Part shown: in pieces, positions 44,398 through 52,993 of the stretch | How the letters are laid out: each line of letters begins with the position of its first letter | Position numbering within the stretch: position 1 is the stretch's first letter | DNA from: Pseudomonas kermanshahensis | Lineage (GTDB): Bacteria; Pseudomonadota; Gammaproteobacteria; Pseudomonadales; Pseudomonadaceae | Assembly (NCBI RefSeq): GCF_014269205.2 | Contig: NZ_JABWRY020000001.1 | Coordinates: forward strand, 3,286,001-3,350,000 | Reading direction: 5' to 3' | DNA: 64,000 nt | Made by a program: the position numbers and the translations under genes | Notes under the pieces: generated by a model | Seen by the model: only the letters and a program-made list of their open reading frames with translations | Databases searched by the model: none | Told to the model about the DNA's origin: nothing

Positions 44398-45846
44398 TTA
44401 GATCGGGTAGTGCCGGGCGCCTTGCTGCACGGTGACCCAGCGCAGCTGGGTAAAGGCGTCGATCGCCGCCGTGCTGCCGAAGCTGCCGTAACCACTGGCC
44501 TTGACCCCGCCAAAAGGCATCTGCGCCTCGTCATGCACGGTCGGGCCATTGATGTGGCAGATGCCCGACTCCAGGCGCTGGGCAAGGGCCAGGGCGCGCT
44601 GGGTGTCACGGCTGAAAATCGCCGCGCTCAGGCCAAACTCGGAGTCGTTGGCCAGGGCCAGCAGCGCTTCGTCACCGCTGGCGCGCAGCACCACCGCGAC
44701 GGGGCCGAACGACTCTTCGCGGTACAGCTTCATGTCGGCGTTGACCTGGTCGAGCAGCACCGGCTGCATAACGCTGCCCATGCGCTCACCACCCGCCACC
44801 AGGGTCGCGCCCTTGCTGAGGGCGTCATCAACCAGCGCCTGTATGCGCTCACCGGCCCCGGCATCGATCAATGAACCCAGCGGCGCATCGGTTTGCGCAG
44901 GGTCCGCTGCGCGCAAGCTGCGGACTTTTTCACCGAGCTTGGCGACGAAGGCATCGGCCACGGCCTGGTCGACGATCAGCCGCTCGGTGGACATGCAGAT
45001 CTGGCCCTGGTTGAAGTAGGCGCCAAACGCTGCGGCATCCACCGCGGCATCCAGGTCGGCATCGGCCAGCACCAGGAACGGTGCCTTGCCGCCCAGTTCG
45101 AGCACCGCGGGCTTCAAGTGACGCGCCGCCAATTGCCCAACGATGCGCCCTACATGGGTAGACCCGGTGAAGTTCACCCGGCGCACCGCCGGGTGCGCGA
45201 TCAGCCGCTCGACCACCGCCGGCGCATCGTGCGGGGCGTTGCTGATCACGTTGACCACGCCATCGCCCAAACCGGCCGCCTGCAACACCTGGCCGATCAG
45301 GCCATGCACCGCCGGGCTGGCTTCGGAGGCCTTGAGTACCACGGTGTTACCGCACGCCAGGGGCATGGCGATAGCGCGTGTGGCCAGAATCACCGGTGCA
45401 TTCCACGGCGCGATGCCCAGCACCACGCCGCAAGGTTGGCGCAGGGCCATGGCAAAGCTGCCGGGCACGTCGGAGGGGATGACGCTGCCCTGGATCTGGG
45501 TAGTCATCGACGCCGCTTCACGCAGGATGTTGGCCGCCAGCATCACATTGAAACCGTACCAGTTGGCCTTGGCCCCCGTTTCCCCGGCCATGGCCAGGAA
45601 TTCGTCACGCCGGGCGTCCAGCGCATCGGCCGCCTTCAGCAAGCGCGCGCGGCGCTCGCCTGGCCCCAGCGCAGCCCACGCGGGGAACGCCGCCTGGGCC
45701 GCTTCGACCGCCGCATCGGCGTCGGCCAGGGTGGCCGCAGCCACCACCGACACCACCTCGCCGCTGACCGGATGGCGACGCTCGAACGTGCCGCCGTCGC
45801 TGGCCGCACGGGCCTTACCGCCAATTAACAATGGCACCTCGAACAT
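44398..45846 (-). CDS. vdh: Vanillin dehydrogenase
   Basis: 482-residue aldehyde dehydrogenase. Visible: IAPWNAPVILATRAI, NFTGSTHVGRIVG, the general-base Glu in LELGGKAPFLVL, the catalytic Cys in NQGQICMSTERL and YREESFGPVAVV. It oxidises vanillin to vanillate with NAD(P). Gene order and likeness to P. putida Vdh make the assignment strong. It lies 47 bases after ech and 80 bases before fcs. Confidence 0.92.
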   Translation of the reverse strand: MFEVPLLIGGKARAASDGGTFERRHPVSGEVVSVVAAATLADADAAVEAAQAAFPAWAALGPGERRARLLKAADALDARRDEFLAMAGETGAKANWYGFNVMLAANILREAASMTTQIQGSVIPSDVPGSFAMALRQPCGVVLGIAPWNAPVILATRAIAMPLACGNTVVLKASEASPAVHGLIGQVLQAAGLGDGVVNVISNAPHDAPAVVERLIAHPAVRRVNFTGSTHVGRIVGQLAARHLKPAVLELGGKAPFLVLADADLDAAVDAAAFGAYFNQGQICMSTERLIVDQAVADAFVAKLGEKVRSLRAADPAQTDAPLGSLIDAGAGERIQALVDDALSKGATLVAGGERMGSVMQPVLLDQVNADMKLYREESFGPVAVVLRASGDEALLALANDSEFGLSAAIFSRDTQRALALAQRLESGICHINGPTVHDEAQMPFGGVKASGYGSFGSTAAIDAFTQLRWVTVQQGARHYPI

Positions 45847-45893
45847 CGGGCATTCCTCTTTTCTGATTATTCGGGAATGAACGCCAAGATCAC

Positions 45894-46724
45894 TCAGCGC
45901 TTGTAGGCTTGCAGGCCAGGCTTGATGCTCTTGTCGTCAAGGAACTGCTTCAAGCCCTGCGCACGCCCGTGCTCGGGGTCACGCAGTTGCGCCTGGTCGA
46001 GCTTGGCGTACAGGTAGTCTTCGTTCTGCTCCCAGGTCAACTCGCGGCAGCGCTTGAAGCCGTTTTTGGCGGCGCGCAGCACCACCGGGTTTTTGTCCAG
46101 CAGGTCCTGGGCCAGCAGTACCACTTCATCGCGCAGTTGCGCCAGCGGCACGCTTTTGTTGACCAGGCCCATTTGCGCGGCTTTCTGCCCGTCGAAGGTC
46201 TTGCCGGTCATGATGTAGTACAGCGATTCACGGTGGCCCACGGTGTCGGCCATGGCTTTGCTGACCAGGTTGCCCGGTGGGATGCCCCAGTTGATTTCAG
46301 ACAGGCCGAAGGTGGCCTCATCGGCGCAGATGGCCAAGTCGCAAGCGACCAGCGGGCTGAAACCGCCGCCGAAGCACCAGCCGTTGACCATGGCGATGGT
46401 TGGCTTGCTGTAGAAGCGCAGCAGCTTCCACTGCCATTCCGAGGCATCGCGGCGGATGCGCTCTTGAAGAATTTCCGGGCCGGCGTCCACCTCGCGGAAG
46501 TACTCCTTGAGGTCCATGCCCGCGGTCCAGGCGCTGCCTTCGCCGGTCAAGACCAGCACACGGGCGTCGGCGTCCTGCTCGATGGTTTCCAGCACATCGC
46601 GCATTTCACGGTTGAGCGTCGGGCTCATGGCATTGCGCTTTTCAGGACGGTTGAAGCTGACCCAGGCGATGCCTTGCTCGACGGTAACTTTCACGGTCTG
46701 CCAGCGGTTGTCGTATTGGCCCAT
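45894..46724 (-). CDS. ech: Feruloyl-CoA hydratase-lyase
   Basis: 276 residues, exactly the length of HCHL, in the crotonase fold. Ser123 in GGGFSPLVACD and Glu143 in LSEINWGIPPG match the functionally important positions of the Pseudomonas enzyme, and the C-terminus DDKSIKPGLQAYKR is family-typical. It converts feruloyl-CoA to vanillin and acetyl-CoA. I use ATG 46724, six bases after AGAGG, and not the GTG codon just before it. First gene of the operon. Confidence 0.94.
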   Translation of the reverse strand: MGQYDNRWQTVKVTVEQGIAWVSFNRPEKRNAMSPTLNREMRDVLETIEQDADARVLVLTGEGSAWTAGMDLKEYFREVDAGPEILQERIRRDASEWQWKLLRFYSKPTIAMVNGWCFGGGFSPLVACDLAICADEATFGLSEINWGIPPGNLVSKAMADTVGHRESLYYIMTGKTFDGQKAAQMGLVNKSVPLAQLRDEVVLLAQDLLDKNPVVLRAAKNGFKRCRELTWEQNEDYLYAKLDQAQLRDPEHGRAQGLKQFLDDKSIKPGLQAYKR

Positions 46725-46781
46725 CACACACCTCTTGTACTGATTGTTCGTTGTGGTTGGCCGAACATTAGCCCGGCCATT

Positions 46782-46800
46782 TAGTTAAGTCAATTAACCA
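46782..46800. promoter_or_regulatory. Imperfect palindrome upstream of ech
   Basis: TAGTTAA-GTCAA-TTAACCA: 6 of 7 positions are symmetric. It lies 60 bases before ech in an AT-rich patch that also contains the stop end of the DUF3237 gene. Size and symmetry suit a MarR-type repressor; ferulate operons are MarR-controlled in related strains, but no ferR-like gene is adjacent here. Confidence 0.4.
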
Positions 46801-46813
46801 TTAATAAAATTAT

Positions 46814-47352
46814 CTATTTGACTTCGAAGGCGTCGTAGACGACGGCATTGCCCAGGCGCATGGCACTGCCAACGCCCACCGTGCGGTTGAGCCAGGCGTA
46901 CTGAGGGGCCGAGGTTTCAAAGTGCATCGTGATGCGGAACTGGTACAGGCTGGGGTCGACATCCTCGCCGGCGGCGACTTTTTTCATCACCTCGGGCGGG
47001 CCGAAGCGATAGCCTCGGTACGCAGGTAGATCAACGCACCGTCGTCGGTCTGCAGCAGGTAACGGGTGTCGATGATGGCGACCCCCTCGGGGGTGACCAC
47101 CTGCCAGTCCGCGCCATTGTTGAGGATGGTGCCCTTGAGCCGGGGGCCCTCGAAATGCCCACCCGTGATGGGGATGATTCGCCGTTTGCCTTGTCCGCTG
47201 GTGGCGCCCAATTCCCAGATCGGTGCCACCAGGTCAACGCTGAAGCGCGCCAGCGGCTCGAGCTTGAGCGGCGGCGGTTCATAGCTCGCGGCCTGGGCCA
47301 GTGCGGCGCAGCTGCTCAAGCACAGGGCGATAAGCCCTTTACGCAGGCTCAT
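46814..47352 (-). pseudogene. DUF3237-family exported protein, one-base frameshift
   Basis: The frame starts at ATG 47352 with a signal peptide (MSLRKGLIALCLSSCAALAQA) and reads LEPLARFSVDLVAPIWELGA to IYLRTE, then fails at about 47012. Restoring one G there gives RTEGYRFGPPEVMKKVAAGE, DPSLYQFRITMHFETS and a final NAVVYDAFEVK with TAG at 46814. The interval is 539 bases, one short of 180 codons. DUF3237 proteins are often near aromatic catabolic genes; function unknown. The start overlaps the MFS stop in ATGA. The loss is either a mutation or a sequencing error in a G run. Confidence 0.85.
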
Positions 47353-48581
47353 GGCGCCACCCCTTGCGAAGCCGCAGCCTCGGTGGGCGTTGCACGCCGC
47401 CCCAGCAGCGCCATCGCCGCCACAGCCGCTACCACCAAGCCCGGCGAGGCCGCCAGCAACAAGCCCCCTACCCCGGCGCCAGCGGCAAGAATCTGCCCTG
47501 CCGCCAAGGGCCCGGCCATCGACCCCAGTCGGCCCACGGCCACCGACGCGCCCACCCCCGTGGCACGCACGTGTGTCGGGTACAGCGTGGGGGCCAGCGC
47601 GTACAGCACCAACTGGCCGCCGATGGCGCAATAGCCGGCGGTAAAACCGGCCAGCAGGATCAAACCGAAGGTGGTGGACAGGCCCAGGCCCGCCAGGGAG
47701 GCGAGCATGCCAGCGTAGGCGATCAACACCGCACGCCCAGCGTGCCCACGGTCCATCATGCGCCCGGTCAGGAATGACCCCGCCGCGCCGCCCAGGTTGA
47801 ACAGGATCTGCACCGCGCCGGCCTGCGGCCGCGAATAGCCCTGGCCGATCAGCAGCGAGGGCAGCCAGTTCAGCAGCATGTACAGCACGGTCAAGGTGAA
47901 GAAGCATGCCAGCCACAGCAGCAGCGTGCGGCTCGCCCGGCCGGGGCCAAACAGTTGCGCTGCCAGCCCGTTCTGCGTGCCGCTGGCGGCAGCCTGGGCG
48001 CGAAACGCTTGGGACTCCGGCAGCCAGACCATCAGCACGAAGGCAATCGCAATCGGCGCAAAGCCGCCCACGTAGAACACCGTGCGCCAGCCCTCGCCCA
48101 GGCCCGCCATCCCAATCACCGAAGCGATGGCGCCACCCAGCGGCACGCCGCAGTAAGTCAGGCTGACCGCCGTGCTGCGCAGGCGCTCGTGGGCGGCTTC
48201 ACTGGCCATGGCGATAAGGATCGGCAGCGCCGCGCCCAGCCCCAGCCCGGTCATCAGCCGCGCCACCAGCAGCGATGGGTAGTCCCAGGCATGCGCGGTG
48301 GCCAACGAGAACCCCCCGAACAGCAACACGGCCAGGATCAGGATGCGTTTACGCCCCATGCGGTCCGCCAGCCAGCCGCCGACGAAGGCGCCCGGCAATA
48401 AGCCGAGCAAGCCGGCACTGAACACCCAACCCAGCATGGCGGGGGTCAAGGCGAATTCCTTGGCCATGTGGGGCGCGGCAATGCCGGTGGCTTGCAGGTC
48501 GAGCCCTTCAAGCAGCGCGACGAGAAAACACAGGCCGATCGTCAGTACCGGCCGGTGCGATGGTGCGATTGAACCACTCAT
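47349..48581 (-). CDS. MFS transporter, aromatic acid:H+ symporter type
   Basis: 410 residues and 12 helices. The AAHS-type signature DLQATGIAAP in helix 1 (an Asp that is essential in PcaK-like proteins) and the A motif GGWLADRMGRKRIL are clear, with the second-half motif TGRMMDRGHAGRA. Similar to MhpT/PcaK-type carriers for hydroxylated aromatic acids. It is co-transcribed with the DUF3237 gene and follows the porin by 32 bases. Confidence 0.87.
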   Translation of the reverse strand: MSGSIAPSHRPVLTIGLCFLVALLEGLDLQATGIAAPHMAKEFALTPAMLGWVFSAGLLGLLPGAFVGGWLADRMGRKRILILAVLLFGGFSLATAHAWDYPSLLVARLMTGLGLGAALPILIAMASEAAHERLRSTAVSLTYCGVPLGGAIASVIGMAGLGEGWRTVFYVGGFAPIAIAFVLMVWLPESQAFRAQAAASGTQNGLAAQLFGPGRASRTLLLWLACFFTLTVLYMLLNWLPSLLIGQGYSRPQAGAVQILFNLGGAAGSFLTGRMMDRGHAGRAVLIAYAGMLASLAGLGLSTTFGLILLAGFTAGYCAIGGQLVLYALAPTLYPTHVRATGVGASVAVGRLGSMAGPLAAGQILAAGAGVGGLLLAASPGLVVAAVAAMALLGRRATPTEAAASQGVAP

Positions 48582-48613
48582 GTGCAGCCCTCTTGTTGTT
48601 ATGCGAATAGGAG

Positions 48614-50005
48614 TCAGAGCCTGAAGGTCGCACGTACCGACACCAGCGAGGCGTCGTCGCCCCCGGCATCGCGGATGGCGGCGCCTATGTCGTAGTACTT
48701 CAGGTCCAGGTCGAGCGTCAGGTTAGGCGTCGCCAACCAGCGGGTATTGACGCGGTAGATGGTGCCCACGTGTCGGCCGGTGTCGCGGGTGTTGGCAAGA
48801 ATGCTCATGCCAGGCATGTATACGCCGTCGTGGGTGTTCTGTTTCCACACCTCGAAGATACCGGGTTCGAAACGCAGGGTGCGCCAGGGTGAAAAGCCAA
48901 AGGTCGGGCCGATGACGAGGATGTTGCTCAAGGTGGTCAGGCTGGCCTCGCCGTACACGCCGTTGCGCGGGTATAACGGGTCGAAGGTACCGACCTTGCC
49001 ATCGCCCAGGTCGCCGTCACCGCTGGCCGCGTCCAGACGCATGGCCAGGCGTGGGGCCCAGGGGTGGTTGAAGGTGTAGCCGGTGTCGCTGGACACCGCC
49101 CAGGCACGAATGGAGGCGTTGCCCAAATGCCCGCTTTGGCCGGCCAAGTCCCAACTCCAGTCCAGGGCCTGGTAACGGCCGAACAGGCGGGTGCCGAACG
49201 TGTAGCGTTGTTCATCACCGGTTTCCCCCGCCAGGGCGCGGTCGTCGGTTTCCAGGCCAAAGGCGAACAAGTCGATGTTCCAGGCCTGGGTCAACGGCAG
49301 GGTGCCGTACAGGCCATAAAACTTGACCCCATTATTGCTGCCGTCATCCCAGCTGTCCTCGCCGGTCTTCACCGGCCGTACCGCAAAAGCATCGAGCTTA
49401 CGCCCGTCCTTGAGGTTGAGGCTGGTGCGCAGGCCGTCGAAGGTCTGGCGGATGTTGGGGGAGTCGCGGTAGGTGACGAACACCTGGTTGCCGAACGCCA
49501 TCTCCTGGCGGCCGACACGGGCCGTGTAGCGCCCGCCGTCAATGTCATGGTTCAGGTCGATAAAGGCCTGGCGCACTTCGTTGCGGCTTTCGTCGTTCGG
49601 TGAGTACAGGTCCTTGCCGAACGCGCGGGTGTTCTCGACTTGCACAAAGGCACGCAGCGCATCGTCGAACAGGTGCAGGTCGGCATGGGCTTGCAGGCGC
49701 TGCATCAGGTAGGAGTCGTCTTTGATCCCGCGCAGGCCGAAGAAGGGTTTGTCCAGTGAATCGGCGCGGTAGCGCGCTTCCGCGCCCAGTTGCAGCCATG
49801 CGCTTTCGGACAGGCGATGGTAACGCAGGCCATCGAAAGGATCGCGGGCTTTACCTGGGTCATCCAGAAAGCGGTAATCCTCGACCCAGCGCGGCGCGCC
49901 AGGCCGCCCTGGGCGGCTGTCTTCCAGGGGGCTCGCCGCTTGTGAAAGCTGGGCGATTGATAACAGCGCCAGGGACAGACATGCCCCCGTCAGCGGCTTC
50001 GTCAT
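48614..50005 (-). CDS. Outer-membrane porin, alginate-export family
   Basis: 463 residues: signal peptide (MTKPLTGACLSLALLSIAQLSQA), then an 18-strand-type beta barrel with the family's WLQLGAEARYRADSL, RVGRQEMAFGNQVFV, TFDGLRTSLNL and SVRATFRL (terminal Phe-x-Leu type end). Barrels of this family let organic acids or polysaccharides through. With the inner-membrane MFS gene 32 bases on, it forms a plausible uptake pair. First gene of the minus-strand unit. Confidence 0.85.
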   Translation of the reverse strand: MTKPLTGACLSLALLSIAQLSQAASPLEDSRPGRPGAPRWVEDYRFLDDPGKARDPFDGLRYHRLSESAWLQLGAEARYRADSLDKPFFGLRGIKDDSYLMQRLQAHADLHLFDDALRAFVQVENTRAFGKDLYSPNDESRNEVRQAFIDLNHDIDGGRYTARVGRQEMAFGNQVFVTYRDSPNIRQTFDGLRTSLNLKDGRKLDAFAVRPVKTGEDSWDDGSNNGVKFYGLYGTLPLTQAWNIDLFAFGLETDDRALAGETGDEQRYTFGTRLFGRYQALDWSWDLAGQSGHLGNASIRAWAVSSDTGYTFNHPWAPRLAMRLDAASGDGDLGDGKVGTFDPLYPRNGVYGEASLTTLSNILVIGPTFGFSPWRTLRFEPGIFEVWKQNTHDGVYMPGMSILANTRDTGRHVGTIYRVNTRWLATPNLTLDLDLKYYDIGAAIRDAGGDDASLVSVRATFRL

Positions 50006-50046
50006 CAGAATATCCTTTCTTGTTGTTGTGAAAATGGATAACTCTG

Positions 50047-50070
50047 TTAACGATTATTTTGTTTAACGAT
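50047..50070. promoter_or_regulatory. Direct repeat TTAACGAT in the porin/sulfatase divergent region
   Basis: TTAACGAT occurs at 50047-50054 and 50063-50070, 16 bp apart, 42 bases upstream of the porin start and 219 before the sulfatase. The rest of 50071-50288 has an AT-rich patch near 50225-50250 (likely sulfatase promoter area) without clear boxes. Confidence 0.35.
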
Positions 50071-50288
50071 GATGGCGTCAATAGCCGTCAGCGCTTATCG
50101 CATACAACGAGGCGCGATCACTGTTCGCTGATCGAACAGTTTTTAAACCCGCTATTTAGGTGGATTGCCTGGATGAACCCGGACAGAAGCGTTTCAGCCA
50201 GGGTCGCCGCCGGCCTTCATTCCTTGACAAGATAATTAAATAAAAAAATCATGTAGTGCACCCAACCCACAATAATAAAGAGAAACCC

Positions 50289-51953
50289 ATGATCCCCTCC
50301 AAGCCCTTGCTCGCTTTCAGCCTGCTGCTGCTCGGCGCCAGCCAAGCGTTCGCCGCCCCAACCGTTAAACAACCCAACATTTTGCTCGTGGTCGCGGATG
50401 ACCTGGGGTTCTCCGACCTGTCTGCGCTGGGCAGCGAGATCGCGACCCCGCACCTGGACAAGCTGCTGGCCGACGGACGCCTGATGCTCGACTTCCATGC
50501 CTCACCCAGCTGCTCGCCCACCCGCGCCATGCTGATGTCCGGCAACGACCCGCACCTGTCCGGGGTCGGCATGATGGCCGAGTCGCGTGGGCGCCTGCCG
50601 GCGGGCAGCGAGGTGCAACCGGGGTATGAAGGGGTGCTGGGCGCCAATGTGGCCACGCTCGCCGAGTTGTTGCGCGATGCCGGTTATCGCACCTACATTG
50701 CCGGCAAGTGGCACCTGGGCATGACGCCCGCGCAGCAGCCGCAAAACCGCGGCTTCGACCAGGCGTACGTGTTGCTGGAAGGCGGCGCGGCGCATTTCAA
50801 GCAAACCAACATGGGCCTGCTGCCCAACTACAGCTGGAGCTTCCGCCACAACGGCGAGCCGGTGGAACTGCCCAACGACTTCTACTCGACCCGCTGGTTC
50901 ACTGACCGCCTGATCGACGTCATCGACCAGGGCAAGGCAAGCCAAAAGCCCTTCTTCGCGTTCGCCGCCTACACCGCACCGCACTGGCCGCTGCAAGCGC
51001 CCGACGCGTACCTGGCGCAGTACCGTGGCCGCTATGACCAAGGCTACGAACAGATCGCGCGCGAGCGGCTGCAGCGCCAGCGCAAGGCCGGGCTGGTGCC
51101 TGCGGACTTCCCGATGGAGCCACAACTCGAAGGTGTGCCCAGCTGGGCGTCGCTGACCCCGGAGCAACGGCAACAGTCAGCACGCACCATGGAGGTGTAT
51201 GCCGCGATGGTGGCGGCACTGGACGCCGAGGTGGGCCGCCTGGTGGACCACCTGCGTGAAACCGGCGAGCTGGACAACACCTTGGTGTTGTTCATGTCTG
51301 ACAATGGCCCGGAAAACGCCAACCGCGTCGACCCAGAATGGATCAAACGCAATTTCGATAACCGCCTGGACAACTACGGCCGGCCTGATTCGTTCCTGAT
51401 GATCGGCTCGGCATGGGCCCAGGTCAGCGCCCTGCCCAGCCGCCGCTACAAGATGACCACCTACCAGGGTGGCATCCGCGTACCGGCCTTCGTCCACTAC
51501 CCTGCCACGATAAAACCCGGGCGCAGCGAAGAACTGGCCAGCGTGCGCGACATCATGCCGACCTTGCTGCAACTGGCCGGTGCTTCACTGCCTGGCATCA
51601 AGTACCGCGACCGTGACATCGTGCCACCGCAAGGCACCTCGGCCCTGGCTTACCTTGAAGGCCGGGACACGCAGATCCACCCCCGCGACGAGGCCATGGG
51701 CTGGGAAATCAACGGGAACGCTTCACTGCGCAAAGGCAACCTCAAACTGCTGTTCGACACCACCGACGCAGCACCGGCGTGGCGCTTGTTCGATTTGAGC
51801 AAGGACCCAGGCGAGCACCATGACCTGGGCGCACAACAGCCCCAGCAAGTGGCCGAACTGCTGCGCGACTGGAAAAGCTACGCCCAGCGCAACAACATCG
51901 TAATCACGACCGAGGGCCGGCCTGTTTCCCCCGCGCTGGTCAGCAAACCATGA
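50289..51953 (+). CDS. Exported arylsulfatase (formylglycine type)
   Basis: 554 residues. Sec signal peptide (MIPSKPLLAFSLLLLGASQAFA), then metal site VVADDLGFSD, and the sulfatase motif CSPTR with Cys75 as the residue converted to formylglycine. Also GKWHLGMTPAQQPQNRGFD, SDNGPENANR and YKMTTYQGGIRVPAFV. It hydrolyses sulfate esters, probably of aromatic alcohols. I prefer ATG 50289 over the one at 50256, which would put a charged stretch before the signal peptide. The stop overlaps the next start (ATGA), so it is coupled to its own maturation enzyme. Confidence 0.9.
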   Translation: MIPSKPLLAFSLLLLGASQAFAAPTVKQPNILLVVADDLGFSDLSALGSEIATPHLDKLLADGRLMLDFHASPSCSPTRAMLMSGNDPHLSGVGMMAESRGRLPAGSEVQPGYEGVLGANVATLAELLRDAGYRTYIAGKWHLGMTPAQQPQNRGFDQAYVLLEGGAAHFKQTNMGLLPNYSWSFRHNGEPVELPNDFYSTRWFTDRLIDVIDQGKASQKPFFAFAAYTAPHWPLQAPDAYLAQYRGRYDQGYEQIARERLQRQRKAGLVPADFPMEPQLEGVPSWASLTPEQRQQSARTMEVYAAMVAALDAEVGRLVDHLRETGELDNTLVLFMSDNGPENANRVDPEWIKRNFDNRLDNYGRPDSFLMIGSAWAQVSALPSRRYKMTTYQGGIRVPAFVHYPATIKPGRSEELASVRDIMPTLLQLAGASLPGIKYRDRDIVPPQGTSALAYLEGRDTQIHPRDEAMGWEINGNASLRKGNLKLLFDTTDAAPAWRLFDLSKDPGEHHDLGAQQPQQVAELLRDWKSYAQRNNIVITTEGRPVSPALVSKP

Positions 51954-52987
51954 CACCCCGGCTGCTCGGGGGCGCGGCACTCGCCCTCGGCGTGCTTGCC
52001 GCCGCCTATGCGGCATGGCCCGCAGCCCCTGCACCGGCGCTGCTGTGCAGCGGTTACAGCGGTGTGCCCGCGCCCCGCGAGGGGCCGTGGCGCGACGGCA
52101 TGGTGCAGCTGCCCGGTGGCACCTTCAGCTTCGGCTCAAGCCGCTTTTACAGTGAAGAAGGCCCACCGCACCCGGCCAAGGTTTCGGCCTTCTGGATCGA
52201 TGTGCACCCGGTCACCAATGCCCAGTTCGCCCGCTTCGTGCAGGCCACCGGTTACGTGACCCAGGCTGAACAGGGCATCGACGCGCAAGCGGCCCCTGAC
52301 CTACCTGGCACGCTGCGGGTGCCGGGGGCGATGGTGTTCAAACAGGGTGCCGAGGTATTACGGCCGGGCTGGCAGTTCGTTGCCGGGGCGAGCTGGCGCC
52401 ACCCGCTGGGGCCCGATAGCCATTGGCGTGAGCGGGCAAACCACCCGGTCGTGCAAGTGACCCTGCGCGATGCCCAGGCTTACGCCCAATGGGCCGGCCG
52501 CACACTGCCCACCGAGGCTCAGCTGGAATACGCCATGCGCGGTGGCCTGCAGGATGCGGATTTCAGTTGGGGCGCTACCGAGCAGCCCACAGGCAAACCC
52601 ATGGCTAATACCTGGCAGGGCCAGTTCCCCTATCACAATCAAGCGCTCGATGGCTTCACGGGCACATCCCCGGTGGGCTGCTTCGTGGCCAATGGCTTTG
52701 GCGTGTTCGACGCGGGGGGCAATGTCTGGGAGTTGACCCGCAGCGGCTATCGCCCTGGGCATGATCAGGCCCGCGATGCCGCACTCGACCCACAAGGCCC
52801 GGCGCTGGACGACAGCTACGACCCTGCCCAACCCGGCACACCAGTGGCGGTGATCAAAGGCGGGTCACACCTGTGCTCGGCGGACGCGTGCATGCGCTAT
52901 CGGCCTTCGGCACGGCAACCGCAGACGGTGTACCTGGCCACGTCCCATGTCGGGTTTCGGACGGTACGGCAAGCAGAGGGCGAGTGA
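51950..52987 (+). CDS. Formylglycine-generating enzyme, with N-terminal export signal
   Basis: 345 residues. SUMF1/FGE domain from about residue 50 (MVQLPGGTFSFGSS, FWIDVHPVTNAQFARFV, GRTLPTEAQLEYAMRGG, GVFDAGGNVWELT). The active-site Cys pair is Cys309 and Cys314 in HLCSADACMRYRP, with the same five-residue spacing as in human FGE. Residues 1-32 form a signal peptide or membrane anchor (RLLGGAALALGVLAAAYAAW). It oxidises the sulfatase Cys to formylglycine. An exported FGE next to an exported sulfatase suggests maturation in the periplasm rather than before export. Confidence 0.9.
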   Translation: MTPRLLGGAALALGVLAAAYAAWPAAPAPALLCSGYSGVPAPREGPWRDGMVQLPGGTFSFGSSRFYSEEGPPHPAKVSAFWIDVHPVTNAQFARFVQATGYVTQAEQGIDAQAAPDLPGTLRVPGAMVFKQGAEVLRPGWQFVAGASWRHPLGPDSHWRERANHPVVQVTLRDAQAYAQWAGRTLPTEAQLEYAMRGGLQDADFSWGATEQPTGKPMANTWQGQFPYHNQALDGFTGTSPVGCFVANGFGVFDAGGNVWELTRSGYRPGHDQARDAALDPQGPALDDSYDPAQPGTPVAVIKGGSHLCSADACMRYRPSARQPQTVYLATSHVGFRTVRQAEGE

Positions 52988-52993
52988 AGCTAC

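Noticed and set aside
44893..46784. Long plus-strand frames opposite vdh and ech
   Set aside because: Vdh and Ech are unmistakable on the other strand, including active-site residues.
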